A DNA stretch of 64,000 bases from Chryseobacterium daecheongense (GCF_003729955.1 NZ_RJTX01000001.1:1426001-1490000); one strand, 5' to 3'; positions 7,467 to 15,945 are shown, counted from the stretch's first letter. Made by a program: numbers and translations. The notes: generated by a model not told the origin, from the letters alone.

Positions 7467-8660
7467 TTACTTTTTCTTTTCTTTCAATTCTTCTTTATCC
7501 TTATCGGATGGATTCCAAACTTTCACATCAGAGTTTTTATCCAATCCTGAAAGAATCTGTACATTGATACCATCGCTCGCTCCAAGCTTTACATATACTT
7601 TTTTGAATTTTCCATCTTTCTGCTTTACTTCAACAAAAGGAACATCCTTACCGTTTTTCTTTTCATACTGAACTAAAGATTCATCCAATAATAAAGCATT
7701 TTTCTTAGAGCTTAAAACAATTTCCCCGTTAGCAGAGAACCCGGCTCTGATGTATTCATTATTGGGGTTGAAAACAGTACCTTCTACAGGAAATTTGATT
7801 GTTCCGTTGTTGTCTTTTCCTTTAGGAGCAATCATAGTCAATTTCCCAGGGAACGATTTGTTCTGTAAAGCTCCGATCACGATATTCATATCCATTCCTT
7901 GCTTTAATTTTCCTGCCTGAGCTTCATCAATTTCTCCCTGGAAAATCAAAGAGTTCAGATCAGCAATGGAGCAAATAGTAGTTCCGGCATTGAAAGAGTT
8001 GGCTTCAATCACCTGGCTCCCTACTTTCACTGGTACTTCAAGAACTGTTCCAGAAGCTTTAGAACGGATCTGAGTGGTTGCCAATCCCTGTAATTCAGGA
8101 GTCGCACCTGTTTTTACAATCTGTAATCTTTTTTGTGCTGTCATCAACTGCTGGTTGGCATTTTTCAAAGATTGCTGCTGAGAGAAAAGCTGTTGCTGAG
8201 AGTTCAGATATTCCTGTTTGGAAATTACACCTTGAGTATACAGTTTTTGCTGCATCTCGAATTGCTTCTGCATATTTCCTACATTCATTCTGGCATTACT
8301 GATCTGAAGCTGTGCATTCTGAACTTCCTGCTGTGCATTATTTACATCAGCAATATTAGGGATGATCCTCACTGTTGCGATCAGCTGTCCTGCCGTCACT
8401 TTATCTCCTTCATCTACTAAAATCTTATCTATGATCCCTGCAATATTGGGTTTTATTTCGATTTCTTCTTTCGGGATAATTTTTCCTGTAGCCATCACTT
8501 TATCATCCATATTCTGAATGGTTGGTTTACGGGTAAGGAAAGCTTCACTCTCTTTAGAGTTGGATTTAATGAGGTAACCAATTCCAGAGAATAATGCCAC
8601 TGCAAATAAAAGCCCTAAAAGGATATAAATGGCTTTTTTCCAAGTGAATTTCTTTTTCAT
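7467..8660 (-). CDS. Periplasmic adaptor of a MacAB-like ABC exporter (HlyD/RND-adaptor family)
   Basis: A 397-residue membrane-fusion protein. It has an N-terminal membrane anchor (about residues 11-32), a barrel-sandwich half around IKPNIAGIIDKILVDEGDKVTAGQ, a long Gln/Asn-rich coiled-coil hairpin (about 105-190), and beta-barrel and membrane-proximal domains after that. The C-terminal ~25 residues are strongly charged. Such adaptors link an inner-membrane transporter to a TolC-like outer-membrane channel; no TolC gene is present in this operon. It is the last gene, after two MacB-type permeases and the ATPase. Confidence 0.92.
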   Translation of the reverse strand: MKKKFTWKKAIYILLGLLFAVALFSGIGYLIKSNSKESEAFLTRKPTIQNMDDKVMATGKIIPKEEIEIKPNIAGIIDKILVDEGDKVTAGQLIATVRIIPNIADVNNAQQEVQNAQLQISNARMNVGNMQKQFEMQQKLYTQGVISKQEYLNSQQQLFSQQQSLKNANQQLMTAQKRLQIVKTGATPELQGLATTQIRSKASGTVLEVPVKVGSQVIEANSFNAGTTICSIADLNSLIFQGEIDEAQAGKLKQGMDMNIVIGALQNKSFPGKLTMIAPKGKDNNGTIKFPVEGTVFNPNNEYIRAGFSANGEIVLSSKKNALLLDESLVQYEKKNGKDVPFVEVKQKDGKFKKVYVKLGASDGINVQILSGLDKNSDVKVWNPSDKDKEELKEKKK

Positions 8661-8703
8661 ATATCTAGTTTATTTTTTATTTAAGTTAAGTTGTATTTTC
8701 TAG

Positions 8704-9975
8704 TTATTCGGTCCTTAATGCTTCAATTGGTCGTATTTTCACTGCTCTTTGCGCAGGAATCATCCCGATAATCAATCCTAATACTACCATTACCGCCATT
8801 GCCGCAAAAACATTCCCATAATTTACTGTCGGATTATAGAATGGGAATGAATCCTGATTTTGGGTAAGAGCACTTAAGACCATGAGGACAAAGATCCCGG
8901 AGATAAAACCGAGCAATCCGGAGGAGAGTGTGATCACTACACTTTCCAGCAAAATCTGGTTTCTCACTTCCGCAGGCTTCGCACCTAATGCCCTTCTGAT
9001 CCCGATTTCCTTCGTTCTTTCTTTTACCGTAATCAAAAGGATATTGGAAATGGCAATAACTCCTGCAAGAATCGTTAAGGTTCCTACAATGATGGTCAGA
9101 AGTTGCATTCCTGTTAAAAAGCCAGTTAATTTTTTAAATTCTTTACCCAGGTTAAAACTTCCAAAAGCATTGGTGTCTTCCGGTGAAACCTTATTTTTAG
9201 ATTTCAAAGACAGTTTTACGTTTTCTTCTACATTATCTACATTGGCATTCGGCTTACTTACAATCGCAAACATGTCGATCTGATCTCCCGCATTATACAT
9301 TTTAGTATAGGTGGAAAGCGGAATGAATACAGTTTGATCATTCTCAAATCCGCCTCCTTTTTTTACTCTGAAAACCCCGATAACGTTGAAGAAGATTCCT
9401 TTGATATTGACCGATTTTCCTAATGGGTTTTCCTTTTTTTTAGCATCAAAGAAATTCTTATATATTTCTTCCCCAATAACGGCTACATTTTTATTTCCTG
9501 AAACATCCGCATCATTGATATATCGTCCGAAAATCAGTTTCTTTTCCGAAATTTTGTTTCCTACAGGATAATCTCCACTCAGGGAATATGTTCCGTTTTT
9601 ACCATTTCTGGACATGGCTTCTCCAGGGGTACCCGTAAAGCTTCCTCTGGCGTTCTGTGGAGAGATATAATCTATTTCAGGTATTTTTCTTTTCAGCATT
9701 TCCATATCGGATAGATGCAGATGCATTTGCCTTCCTTTAGGAAATCCTTCATAAGGAATGGATGTATTCTGTGCCCAAAGGAAAATAGAGTTCGTGGCAA
9801 AACCGGAAAACAATTTATCAAAACCATTTTCCATTCCTTTAGCGGCACCCAGCAAACTTACATATAAGAACATTCCCCATCCCACCCCAATCATTGTCAG
9901 GAATGTACGAAGCTTATTATTTCTCAACGAATAATAAATCTCCTGCCATGTATCTTTTTTGAATATGATATTCAC
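8704..9975 (-). CDS. ABC exporter permease, MacB/FtsX type (second)
   Basis: A 423-residue permease: one N-terminal transmembrane helix (around 22-45), a large extracytoplasmic MacB-type periplasmic core domain (about 46-285), and three C-terminal helices with the FtsX signature ISNILLITVKERTKEIGIRRALGAKP. It is paralogous to the next gene, and the two probably form a heterodimer with the ATPase. The substrate is unknown (antibiotic, peptide or lipid). It lies 34 nt downstream of the first permease. Confidence 0.92.
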   Translation of the reverse strand: MNIIFKKDTWQEIYYSLRNNKLRTFLTMIGVGWGMFLYVSLLGAAKGMENGFDKLFSGFATNSIFLWAQNTSIPYEGFPKGRQMHLHLSDMEMLKRKIPEIDYISPQNARGSFTGTPGEAMSRNGKNGTYSLSGDYPVGNKISEKKLIFGRYINDADVSGNKNVAVIGEEIYKNFFDAKKKENPLGKSVNIKGIFFNVIGVFRVKKGGGFENDQTVFIPLSTYTKMYNAGDQIDMFAIVSKPNANVDNVEENVKLSLKSKNKVSPEDTNAFGSFNLGKEFKKLTGFLTGMQLLTIIVGTLTILAGVIAISNILLITVKERTKEIGIRRALGAKPAEVRNQILLESVVITLSSGLLGFISGIFVLMVLSALTQNQDSFPFYNPTVNYGNVFAAMAVMVVLGLIIGMIPAQRAVKIRPIEALRTE

Positions 9976-10009
9976 TTCTTTATTTTATAATTTATAAATG
10001 ATGATCAAT

Positions 10010-11239
10010 TTATTCTACTCTCAAGGCTTCTATAGGTTTAATTTTTGAAGCTCTGTATGCCGGGACAAATCCCGCAATCAATCCGGATAGAACCAAAGCA
10101 ATAAAAGCAGCAAAGATGGTTCCCCAACCTACATTAGGGTCTTTGATGAAAAATTCTTCAAGGCTGTCTCCAATTAAATTCAGCGCTAAAACGCCAAGTC
10201 CTACTCCCACAAATCCCGAAATTACCGTGATAAGGACACTTTCCTGGACGATTAAAGCCACAATGCTTTTCGGTTTTGCTCCAATCGCTTTTCTTACCCC
10301 AATTTCCTGGGTTCTTTCTTTAACGATATACACCATAATGTTGCTGATCCCGATAATTCCTGCTAATAGTGTCCCAAGACCAATAAAAGTTACAATAGCA
10401 GTGATTACAGCCAAAAACATAAAGGTGTCATTCATATTTTGTGCATTATTCCAGACCCTCACTCCATTTTCGTCATCCGGGGAGACATTTTTTCTGGATT
10501 TCAGCCTGTTTTTAAGTTCATCACCATACTTTATGGCCTCTTGTGGTGTCAGATTTTCGTTATAAGCGATGTAGTTTATACTTACCGTATCCGAGCCTTT
10601 CTTCATCTGCTGTAATGTTGTAATGGGAACAGTAATATGTCTTTCATCCCAGTCACCTCCATCATCTGAAAAAACTCCGACAACTTTGAACATCGTGCCA
10701 TTGATGTTTAATTCTTTTCCAACCGGGCTTCCGTTTTTAATTAAATCCCGTTGAACCATCCTTCCGATCACGGCAACATTTTGCTTTCTCTCCAAATCCG
10801 TCGGTGTAAGATACCTGCCTTCCAATATTTTTCGGTTTTCGATGATCTGCTCTTCCGGCTGAGCTCCATTAATTTGGTAATTTCCGCTTTCTTTACCGTA
10901 TTTCACTAATAAATTTGCGGTATATCTTGGGGTTGAGCTTCCTACTTTTTCTTTATCCACATTGACTAAGAAATCGTAATCATCATTATTCATTGTCACC
11001 TGACGATCAGATTGAAGTCCGTTATAGGCAATAGTTGTTTTTCCTGTCACAATTGAGATCAGGTTTTGAGCGTCTCTGGCGAAGCCTTCGGTAAATGCAT
11101 TCTGAAGCCCTTTCCCAATACCAAAAAGAACAATAAAAATAAACAATCCTAAAGCCACCGTAAACCCAGAAAGCACTGTCCGCAAAACATTGCTGCGGAT
11201 AGAACTGAATATTTCCTGCCAACGATCAAGGTCAAACAT
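10010..11239 (-). CDS. ABC exporter permease, MacB/FtsX type (first)
   Basis: A 409-residue paralogue with the same plan: N-terminal helix, periplasmic core domain and three C-terminal helices containing ISNIMVYIVKERTQEIGVRKAIGAKP. It would pair with the following permease. Upstream lies an inverted-repeat-bounded element that separates it from the ATPase gene. Without that element the ATPase stop and this ATG would be only about 20 nt apart. Confidence 0.92.
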   Translation of the reverse strand: MFDLDRWQEIFSSIRSNVLRTVLSGFTVALGLFIFIVLFGIGKGLQNAFTEGFARDAQNLISIVTGKTTIAYNGLQSDRQVTMNNDDYDFLVNVDKEKVGSSTPRYTANLLVKYGKESGNYQINGAQPEEQIIENRKILEGRYLTPTDLERKQNVAVIGRMVQRDLIKNGSPVGKELNINGTMFKVVGVFSDDGGDWDERHITVPITTLQQMKKGSDTVSINYIAYNENLTPQEAIKYGDELKNRLKSRKNVSPDDENGVRVWNNAQNMNDTFMFLAVITAIVTFIGLGTLLAGIIGISNIMVYIVKERTQEIGVRKAIGAKPKSIVALIVQESVLITVISGFVGVGLGVLALNLIGDSLEEFFIKDPNVGWGTIFAAFIALVLSGLIAGFVPAYRASKIKPIEALRVE

Positions 11240-11258
11240 AATTTTAATTTTATTTAAA

Positions 11259-11279
11259 GTGAATGGTCAATAGTGAATT
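11259..11279 (+). repeat. Left inverted repeat of the four-helix-bundle element
   Basis: Begins GTGAATGGTCAAT and ends AGTGAATT. It matches the reverse complement of 11718-11738 at 19 of 21 positions and lies 20 nt upstream of the first permease ATG. Confidence 0.8.
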
Positions 11280-11305
11280 AACTTCGTTGTCAATTTCTTC
11301 ACTTA

Positions 11306-11659
11306 TTAACTCTTCAACATTCCACTCAATAGTACAAATGAAGTTTTTATTAAACTTCCCGCTTTTTCTAAATTTTCTTTTTTTACATAATCACATTCTA
11401 CAACTATATCCATACAAGAATCCAATTCTATAACTGAACCTCTTGCTATTTCAAAATACCTTTTTCTTTCGGTTTCAGATTTTCTGGAACAACCTTCTGT
11501 AATATTCAAAACTACCGAAGTAGAAGCTCTACGTATCTGATTTGTTAAATTAAATCTTTCACTATCGGGAAGCTCAGATAAAATTTTATAACACTCTAAT
11601 CTTAATTCTTTTGCTGATTTATATACATCAAGTTTATAGTGATTGAGATTTAAAAACAT
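11306..11659 (-). CDS. Four-helix-bundle protein, S23/IVP family
   Basis: A 117-residue all-helical protein of the 23S rRNA intervening-sequence protein family, also related to Avd of diversity-generating retroelements. Diagnostic segments are the N-terminal LNHYKLDVYKSAKELR, the central LTNQIRRASTSVVLNITEGC around residues 38-57, and the RKSETERKRYFEIARGSVIELDSCMDI segment. Homologues form pentameric bundles and are thought to bind nucleic acid; no enzymatic activity is known. It is read in the same direction as the surrounding exporter genes but does not look functionally related to them. The flanking inverted repeats point to a separate origin. Confidence 0.9.
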   Translation of the reverse strand: MFLNLNHYKLDVYKSAKELRLECYKILSELPDSERFNLTNQIRRASTSVVLNITEGCSRKSETERKRYFEIARGSVIELDSCMDIVVECDYVKKENLEKAGSLIKTSFVLLSGMLKS

Positions 11660-11717
11660 TCTTTTTCAAATTCATTTTTGTGTGTTTGTATATATTTTCA
11701 TTTCACTTGTGAAGCAA

Positions 11718-11738
11718 AATTCACCATTGCCCATTCAC
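11718..11738 (-). repeat. Right inverted repeat of the four-helix-bundle element
   Basis: The reverse complement begins GTGAATGGGCAAT and ends GGTGAATT, the partner of 11259-11279. It abuts the stop codon of the ATPase gene (11740-11742). A 12-nt palindrome (TTCACTTGTGAA, 11702-11713) lies just inside it. Confidence 0.8.
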
Positions 11739-11739
11739 A

Positions 11740-12429
11740 TTATAAAACAATCTGCTTGATAAACTCATCACTTTCAATGATCCCGTCTTTTAATATAACA
11801 TTTCTTTTGGTTTGTGCTGCAACATCCGGTTCATGGGTAACGACAATGATTGTTTTTCCTTCATTATTAATCTGCTGAAGAAGCTTCATTATATCATGAG
11901 TCGTTTTAGAGTCTAATGCTCCTGTAGGTTCATCCGCCAAAACCACTTTAGGATTGGTGATCAATGCTCTTGCAATGGCAACTCTTTGTTTCTGCCCTCC
12001 CGAAAGCTCATTCGGAAGGTGATTGGCCCATTGGGCAAGTCCTACTTTTTCAAGATATTCCATCGCTTTTTGATTACGTTCTTTTCTGGGTACGTTTTGA
12101 TAGTATAACGGAAGTGCCACATTTTCCAACGCTGTCTTATACCCAATCAGGTTAAAAGACTGGAAAATGAAACCCAAAAACTGGCTTCGGTATTCGGCAG
12201 CTTTCACTTCAGATAAATGTTCAATAGGAACACCGTCCAGTTCATACGTTCCCGAATCTTTTTCATCCAGGATCCCAATAATATTAAGAAGTGTAGATTT
12301 TCCAGAACCGGAACTCCCCATGATAGAAACAAACTCGCCTTCGGAAATATTAAGATTAATTCCCTTAAGAACGTGCAGCTTACTTTTCCCCGTATCGTAT
12401 GATTTATGTAAATCTTTAATTACTAACAT
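11740..12429 (-). CDS. ABC exporter ATPase, MacB/LolD type
   Basis: A 229-residue nucleotide-binding subunit with Walker A GSSGSGKST (38-46), Q-loop Q90, signature LSGGQ (142-146), Walker B VVLADE (162-167) and switch H199. It is of the LolD/MacB class, which powers mechanotransmission-type exporters. It is the first gene of the leftward operon with two permeases and an adaptor. The operon is split just after it by the four-helix-bundle element. No clear TAnnTTTG box was found upstream. Confidence 0.95.
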   Translation of the reverse strand: MLVIKDLHKSYDTGKSKLHVLKGINLNISEGEFVSIMGSSGSGKSTLLNIIGILDEKDSGTYELDGVPIEHLSEVKAAEYRSQFLGFIFQSFNLIGYKTALENVALPLYYQNVPRKERNQKAMEYLEKVGLAQWANHLPNELSGGQKQRVAIARALITNPKVVLADEPTGALDSKTTHDIMKLLQQINNEGKTIIVVTHEPDVAAQTKRNVILKDGIIESDEFIKQIVL

Positions 12430-12585
12430 TAAGTGATGTATGTTTTTATATCCAATAAGTAGAAAATATTTTTGATTTGTTACGAAGATTAAAAATTTCT
12501 TTATTCAAATCAGTGTTTAATATTTTTACCCTTTATTTATAGTAGTTTAAATAATAATGTTTAACTCTAACTCATCATTTTTATT
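12430..12585. other. AT-rich part of the intergenic region before nrdB
   Basis: First 156 nt of a 427-nt gap between the divergent ATPase and nrdB genes. I see no gene, repeat or clear hairpin in it. It should hold the ATPase promoter, but no perfect -7 box was found. The remaining part of the gap (12586-12856) is described as promoter, small ORF and nrdB leader. Confidence 0.5.
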
Positions 12586-12593
12586 TATTTTTG
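12586..12593 (+). promoter_or_regulatory. -7 box (TATTTTTG) upstream of the nrd operon
   Basis: Perfect TAnnTTTG match. Transcription from here would start near 12600, giving nrdB a leader of roughly 255 nt and placing the ATG of a 57-codon ORF right at the 5' end. Confidence 0.55.
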
Positions 12594-12600
12594 TGCTATA

Positions 12601-12774
12601 ATGGTGTGTAAGTCCATGTCAGAGCAAGTTTCATGTAAATGTGGAAAACTTTTACGGTTAAAACTCAACCATTTAGTGTTTAGCTCTTTCAAAATCAGTC
12701 CGGGTTTTCTAACTTTGTGCTTGCACGCTACAAAAAATAAAAACACTTTTCTTGTGAAAAACTTTCAAACATAA
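12601..12774 (+). CDS. Possible small ORF in the nrdB leader (57 aa)
   Basis: ATG at 12601 lies 7 nt after the -7 box and opens a frame of 57 codons ending at TAA 12772-12774. The peptide begins MVCKSMSEQVSCKCGK and contains a CxCxxK cluster near its N-terminus; the rest is basic and hydrophobic and unlike any family I recognise. It could be a leader peptide, a small protein translated from a leaderless mRNA, or a chance frame in a structured leader. The only support is its position relative to the promoter. Confidence 0.3.
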   Translation: MVCKSMSEQVSCKCGKLLRLKLNHLVFSSFKISPGFLTLCLHATKNKNTFLVKNFQT

Positions 12775-12856
12775 GTTCCAACAAATCAAGATGTTAATTG
12801 TTTTTTGAGTTTTATCCACATTGATCTAATTATTTTAATTTAAAGACACTTTTAGT
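12775..12856 (+). promoter_or_regulatory. Proximal nrdB leader with a DnaA-box-like 9-mer
   Basis: A-rich leader before nrdB. It contains TTATCCACA (12812-12820), identical to the DnaA-box consensus, 36 nt upstream of the start codon. The same 9-mer also occurs inside a permease gene (10953-10961), so it may be chance. No terminator hairpin was seen. Confidence 0.3.
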
Positions 12857-13831
12857 ATGGGAATTTTTGATAAAAGAGTAAGTTACAAGCCATTTGAATA
12901 TCCTGAGGTTCTTCAATTTGTAGAGGCGATTAACAAATCGTTCTGGGTACATTCGGAAGTGGATTTTACTGCAGATGTTCAGGATTTTCATTCACAGCTT
13001 GAACCTCATGAAAAACATGCTGTAAAAAATGCATTGTTAGCCATTGCACAGATTGAGGTGTCCGTAAAGACATTCTGGGGGAATTTATACAACCATCTTC
13101 CAAAGCCTGAATTCAATGGTTTAGGAGCTACTTTCGCAGAATGTGAGTTCCGTCACTCTGAAGCGTATTCCCGTTTATTAGAAGTGTTAGGATACAACGA
13201 AGAATTCCTGAATGTGATAGAAATCCCTGCTGTAAAAAAGAGAATTGACTTCCTGTCAAACGTTCTTAAACATGCGAATTCCGCAACTCCGAAAGAATAT
13301 GTTTCTTCTCTTTTATTATTCAGCATCCTGATTGAAAACGTATCCCTGTTTTCACAATTTGCCATCATCCTTTCTTTCACAAGATTTAAAGGATATATGA
13401 AAAATGTGTCTAACATCATTGCATGGACCTCTGTAGACGAACAGATCCACGCCAATGCAGGAATTTACCTGATCAACAAGATCCGTGAAGAGCAGCCTGA
13501 CCTTTTAACTGATTCTGATATCGAAGATATCTATACTCTAGTAGATCAGTCAGTAGAATTGGAAGGAGAAATCCTTGACTGGATCTTCGAATTAGGAGAA
13601 TTAAGCGTTTTCTCAAAAGAAGATTTATTAAACTTCATGAAATACCGTGTTGATGACAGTTTAAAGAAAATCAATATGAAAACACGTTACAATGTTTCTC
13701 CGGAGCAATACCGCCCAATGGTTTGGTTTGAAGAGGAAGTTTTCGCCAATTCTTTGGATGATTTCTTTGCGAAAAGACCGGTAGATTACACAAAACACGA
13801 TAAGAGTATTACTGCGAACGATTTGTTTTAA
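12857..13831 (+). CDS. nrdB: Ribonucleotide reductase class Ia, small subunit
   Basis: A 324-residue ferritin-like subunit that generates the tyrosyl radical for deoxyribonucleotide synthesis. Metal ligands by alignment to E. coli R2 are E67 (in place of Asp84), E97, H100, E160, E195 and H198. The radical tyrosine is Y104 in EFRHSEAYSR, spaced from the His ligand as in canonical R2. There is no N-terminal ATP-cone, unlike some Bacteroidetes NrdB. It is followed by a small ABM-like gene and nrdA in the same direction. Confidence 0.96.
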   Translation: MGIFDKRVSYKPFEYPEVLQFVEAINKSFWVHSEVDFTADVQDFHSQLEPHEKHAVKNALLAIAQIEVSVKTFWGNLYNHLPKPEFNGLGATFAECEFRHSEAYSRLLEVLGYNEEFLNVIEIPAVKKRIDFLSNVLKHANSATPKEYVSSLLLFSILIENVSLFSQFAIILSFTRFKGYMKNVSNIIAWTSVDEQIHANAGIYLINKIREEQPDLLTDSDIEDIYTLVDQSVELEGEILDWIFELGELSVFSKEDLLNFMKYRVDDSLKKINMKTRYNVSPEQYRPMVWFEEEVFANSLDDFFAKRPVDYTKHDKSITANDLF

Positions 13832-13836
13832 TGAAA

Positions 13837-13857
13837 GGCGCGAGCGAAGCGAGCGTC
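13837..13857. repeat. GC-rich GCGA-repeat patch
   Basis: In an otherwise AT-rich region the segment reads GGCGCGAGCGAAGCGAGCG and on, built of repeated GCGA/GAGCG units. A second unusual phrase, TCGTTCCTCGGAATGA, follows at about 13907-13922. Both look like dispersed intergenic repeat pieces, but only one copy of each is present here. Confidence 0.4.
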
Positions 13858-13945
13858 AAAGCAGATAGTATTAGCGAGATCAAACTCATCAATAAAAGAT
13901 TTTCGTTCCTCGGAATGATAATTCAATGAAGATAAAAAGATAATA

Positions 13946-14233
13946 ATGATTAATGTAGTGGTAACCTATACCGTAAATCCTGGATTCGTTTCAGAAAACA
14001 AAGCCAATATTCAGAAGTTCCTGGACGATTTCGAGAAACTGGATCAGTCTGCTTTTGAATATAAAGTGTATCTAAAGGAAGATGGGGTTACTTTTTTACA
14101 TTATTCCAACTACGTCAATGAAGAGGTTCAACATGAGGTTCTGAATGTTCCGTCTTTTAAAGAATTTCAGAGATTAAGAGACGAAAGCGGGCTGAACGGT
14201 TCCCATAAAGTAGAAATTTTACAATCAATATAA
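13946..14233 (+). CDS. Small ABM-like dimeric alpha/beta-barrel protein
   Basis: A 95-residue protein with no signal peptide. The pattern of strands and helices, MINVVVTYTVNPGF...FEYKVYLKEDGVTFLHYSNY, resembles antibiotic-biosynthesis-monooxygenase/stress-responsive barrel proteins. It sits between nrdB and nrdA, 113 nt after nrdB and 53 nt before nrdA, so it is probably co-transcribed. A catalytic role is not evident. It could be a small heme- or cofactor-binding partner of the reductase, which is speculation. Confidence 0.7.
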   Translation: MINVVVTYTVNPGFVSENKANIQKFLDDFEKLDQSAFEYKVYLKEDGVTFLHYSNYVNEEVQHEVLNVPSFKEFQRLRDESGLNGSHKVEILQSI

Positions 14234-14286
14234 AAACAAAATTCCTGGATAGTAATGCATTCGGGAATTCGAAAATATAAACAACT

Positions 14287-15945
14287 ATGGAAGAGCAAAA
14301 CACAAATATATGGTGGCTCAATGAAGAGTCTGAGCAAATGCTGAACAGAGGATATCTGTTAAAAGGAGAAACTGTAGAAGGAGCCATCGACAGAATTACA
14401 ACCGCAGCTGCCAAAAGATTATATAAGCCTGAATTACAACCGGCTTTCAAAGAAATGATCACCAAAGGATGGATCAGCTTCTCGTCTCCGGTTTGGGCGA
14501 ACATGGGAACACAAAGAGGGTTGCCGATTTCTTGTTTCAATGTTCATATTCCGGACAGCATTGAAGGAATTACCCACAAAATGGGTGAGGTGATCATGCA
14601 GACGAAAATCGGAGGCGGAACTTCAGGATATTTTGGAGAACTTCGTAACAGAGGGACTGCTGTAACGGATAACGGAAAATCTTCAGGTGCTGTTTCTTTC
14701 ATGAAATTGTTTGATACGGCAATGGATGTGGTATCGCAAGGAGGAGTTAGAAGAGGTGCTTTTGCTGCTTATCTAGACATTGATCACGGTGATATTGAAG
14801 AATTCTTATCGATAAAAGATATCGGAAGTCCGATCCAGAACCTGTTTACAGGAATTTGCGTTCCGGATTACTGGATGCAGGATATGATTGACGGGGATAT
14901 GGAAAAACGTAAAGTTTGGGCGAGAGTATTGGAAAGCCGTCAGCAAAAGGGTCTTCCTTATATTTTCTTTACCGATAACGTCAACAGAAATAAGCCGCAG
15001 GTTTATAAAGACTTAGGATTACCAGTGAATGCGAGTAATCTTTGTTCTGAGATCATGCTTCCTTCTTCAATGGAAGAATCATTTATCTGCTGTCTGTCCT
15101 CTATGAATTTAGAATTGTACGATGAGTGGAAAGACACCAACGCTGTAAAATTAGCTATTTACTTCCTGGATGCTGTTCTATCTGAATTTATTGATAAAAC
15201 GGAAGGAAATTACTACCTACAAGGAGCCAGAAACTTTGCTATGCGTCACAGAGCGCTTGGTTTAGGTGTTTTAGGATACCATTCTTATTTACAGAAAAAT
15301 ATGATCCCATTTGAAAGTTTTGAAGCAACCCAGTTCAATGCAAGAGCTTTCAGACATATCAAAGAACAGGCAGAGCAGGCTTCAAGAGAGCTAGCAAATA
15401 TCTATGGAGAACCAGAATTATTAAAAGGATATGGTTTGAGAAATACCACAACCATGGCTATTGCTCCTACCACTTCAAGTTCTGCTATTTTAGGACAGAC
15501 TTCTCCGGGAATTGAGCCTTTCGCATCCAATTATTATAAAGCGGGATTAGCTAAAGGAAATTTTATGCGTAAGAATAAATATCTGGCTAAATTATTGGAG
15601 GAAAAAGGCCTTGACAATGAAGAAACATGGAGAACGATCATGTTGAATCATGGTTCTGTTCAACATTTAAGTGAGCTTACTGACGAAGAAAAGGCAGTAT
15701 TCAAAACATTCAAGGAAATCTCGCCGATGGAAATTATTTCCCAGGCTGCGCAAAGACAGCAATATATTGATCAGGCACAGTCCCTGAACTTACAGATTCC
15801 ATCTACAATGCCTGTAAAGGATGTCAATTATCTTTACATTGAAGCTTGGAAAAAAGGAGTGAAAACATTGTATTATCAAAGAAGTTCTTCTGTATCTAAA
15901 GAACTGATGGTAAACTTTGTTTCATGCTCAAGCTGCGAAGCATAA
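14287..15945 (+). CDS. nrdA: Ribonucleotide reductase class Ia, large subunit
   Basis: A 552-residue catalytic subunit. Conserved blocks are LPISCFNVHIP (substrate disulfide cysteine), NLCSEIMLP (thiyl-radical cysteine), FICCLSSMNL (second redox cysteine) and TLYYQRS (radical-transfer tyrosine pair). The C-terminus ends with a CSSC pair that relays electrons from thioredoxin. It is about 200 residues shorter than E. coli NrdA and lacks the N-terminal ATP-cone (activity site); nrdB lacks one as well. It ends just before a strong terminator. Confidence 0.96.
   Translation: MEEQNTNIWWLNEESEQMLNRGYLLKGETVEGAIDRITTAAAKRLYKPELQPAFKEMITKGWISFSSPVWANMGTQRGLPISCFNVHIPDSIEGITHKMGEVIMQTKIGGGTSGYFGELRNRGTAVTDNGKSSGAVSFMKLFDTAMDVVSQGGVRRGAFAAYLDIDHGDIEEFLSIKDIGSPIQNLFTGICVPDYWMQDMIDGDMEKRKVWARVLESRQQKGLPYIFFTDNVNRNKPQVYKDLGLPVNASNLCSEIMLPSSMEESFICCLSSMNLELYDEWKDTNAVKLAIYFLDAVLSEFIDKTEGNYYLQGARNFAMRHRALGLGVLGYHSYLQKNMIPFESFEATQFNARAFRHIKEQAEQASRELANIYGEPELLKGYGLRNTTTMAIAPTTSSSAILGQTSPGIEPFASNYYKAGLAKGNFMRKNKYLAKLLEEKGLDNEETWRTIMLNHGSVQHLSELTDEEKAVFKTFKEISPMEIISQAAQRQQYIDQAQSLNLQIPSTMPVKDVNYLYIEAWKKGVKTLYYQRSSSVSKELMVNFVSCSSCEA

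Larger units (their letters stand above)
11259..11738 (-). mobile_element. Putative IVS/IVP-like element: four-helix-bundle gene between inverted repeats
   Basis: A 480-bp segment sits inside the exporter operon, between ATPase and permease. Its ends are 21-nt inverted repeats (11259-11279 and 11718-11738) identical at 19 of 21 positions, each made of two GTGAAT units separated by GG-CAAT. The only gene inside encodes a four-helix-bundle protein of the family known from intervening sequences in 23S rRNA. In RNA the ends would form a long stem with the gene in the loop. Removing it restores a normal operon spacing. That it is or was mobile is inference; no transposase or target duplication was identified. 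Confidence 0.6.

Noticed and set aside
12812..12820. DnaA-box consensus TTATCCACA upstream of nrdB
   Set aside because: The same 9-mer occurs inside the permease gene at 10953-10961, so a single site is not evidence of DnaA control or of an origin.
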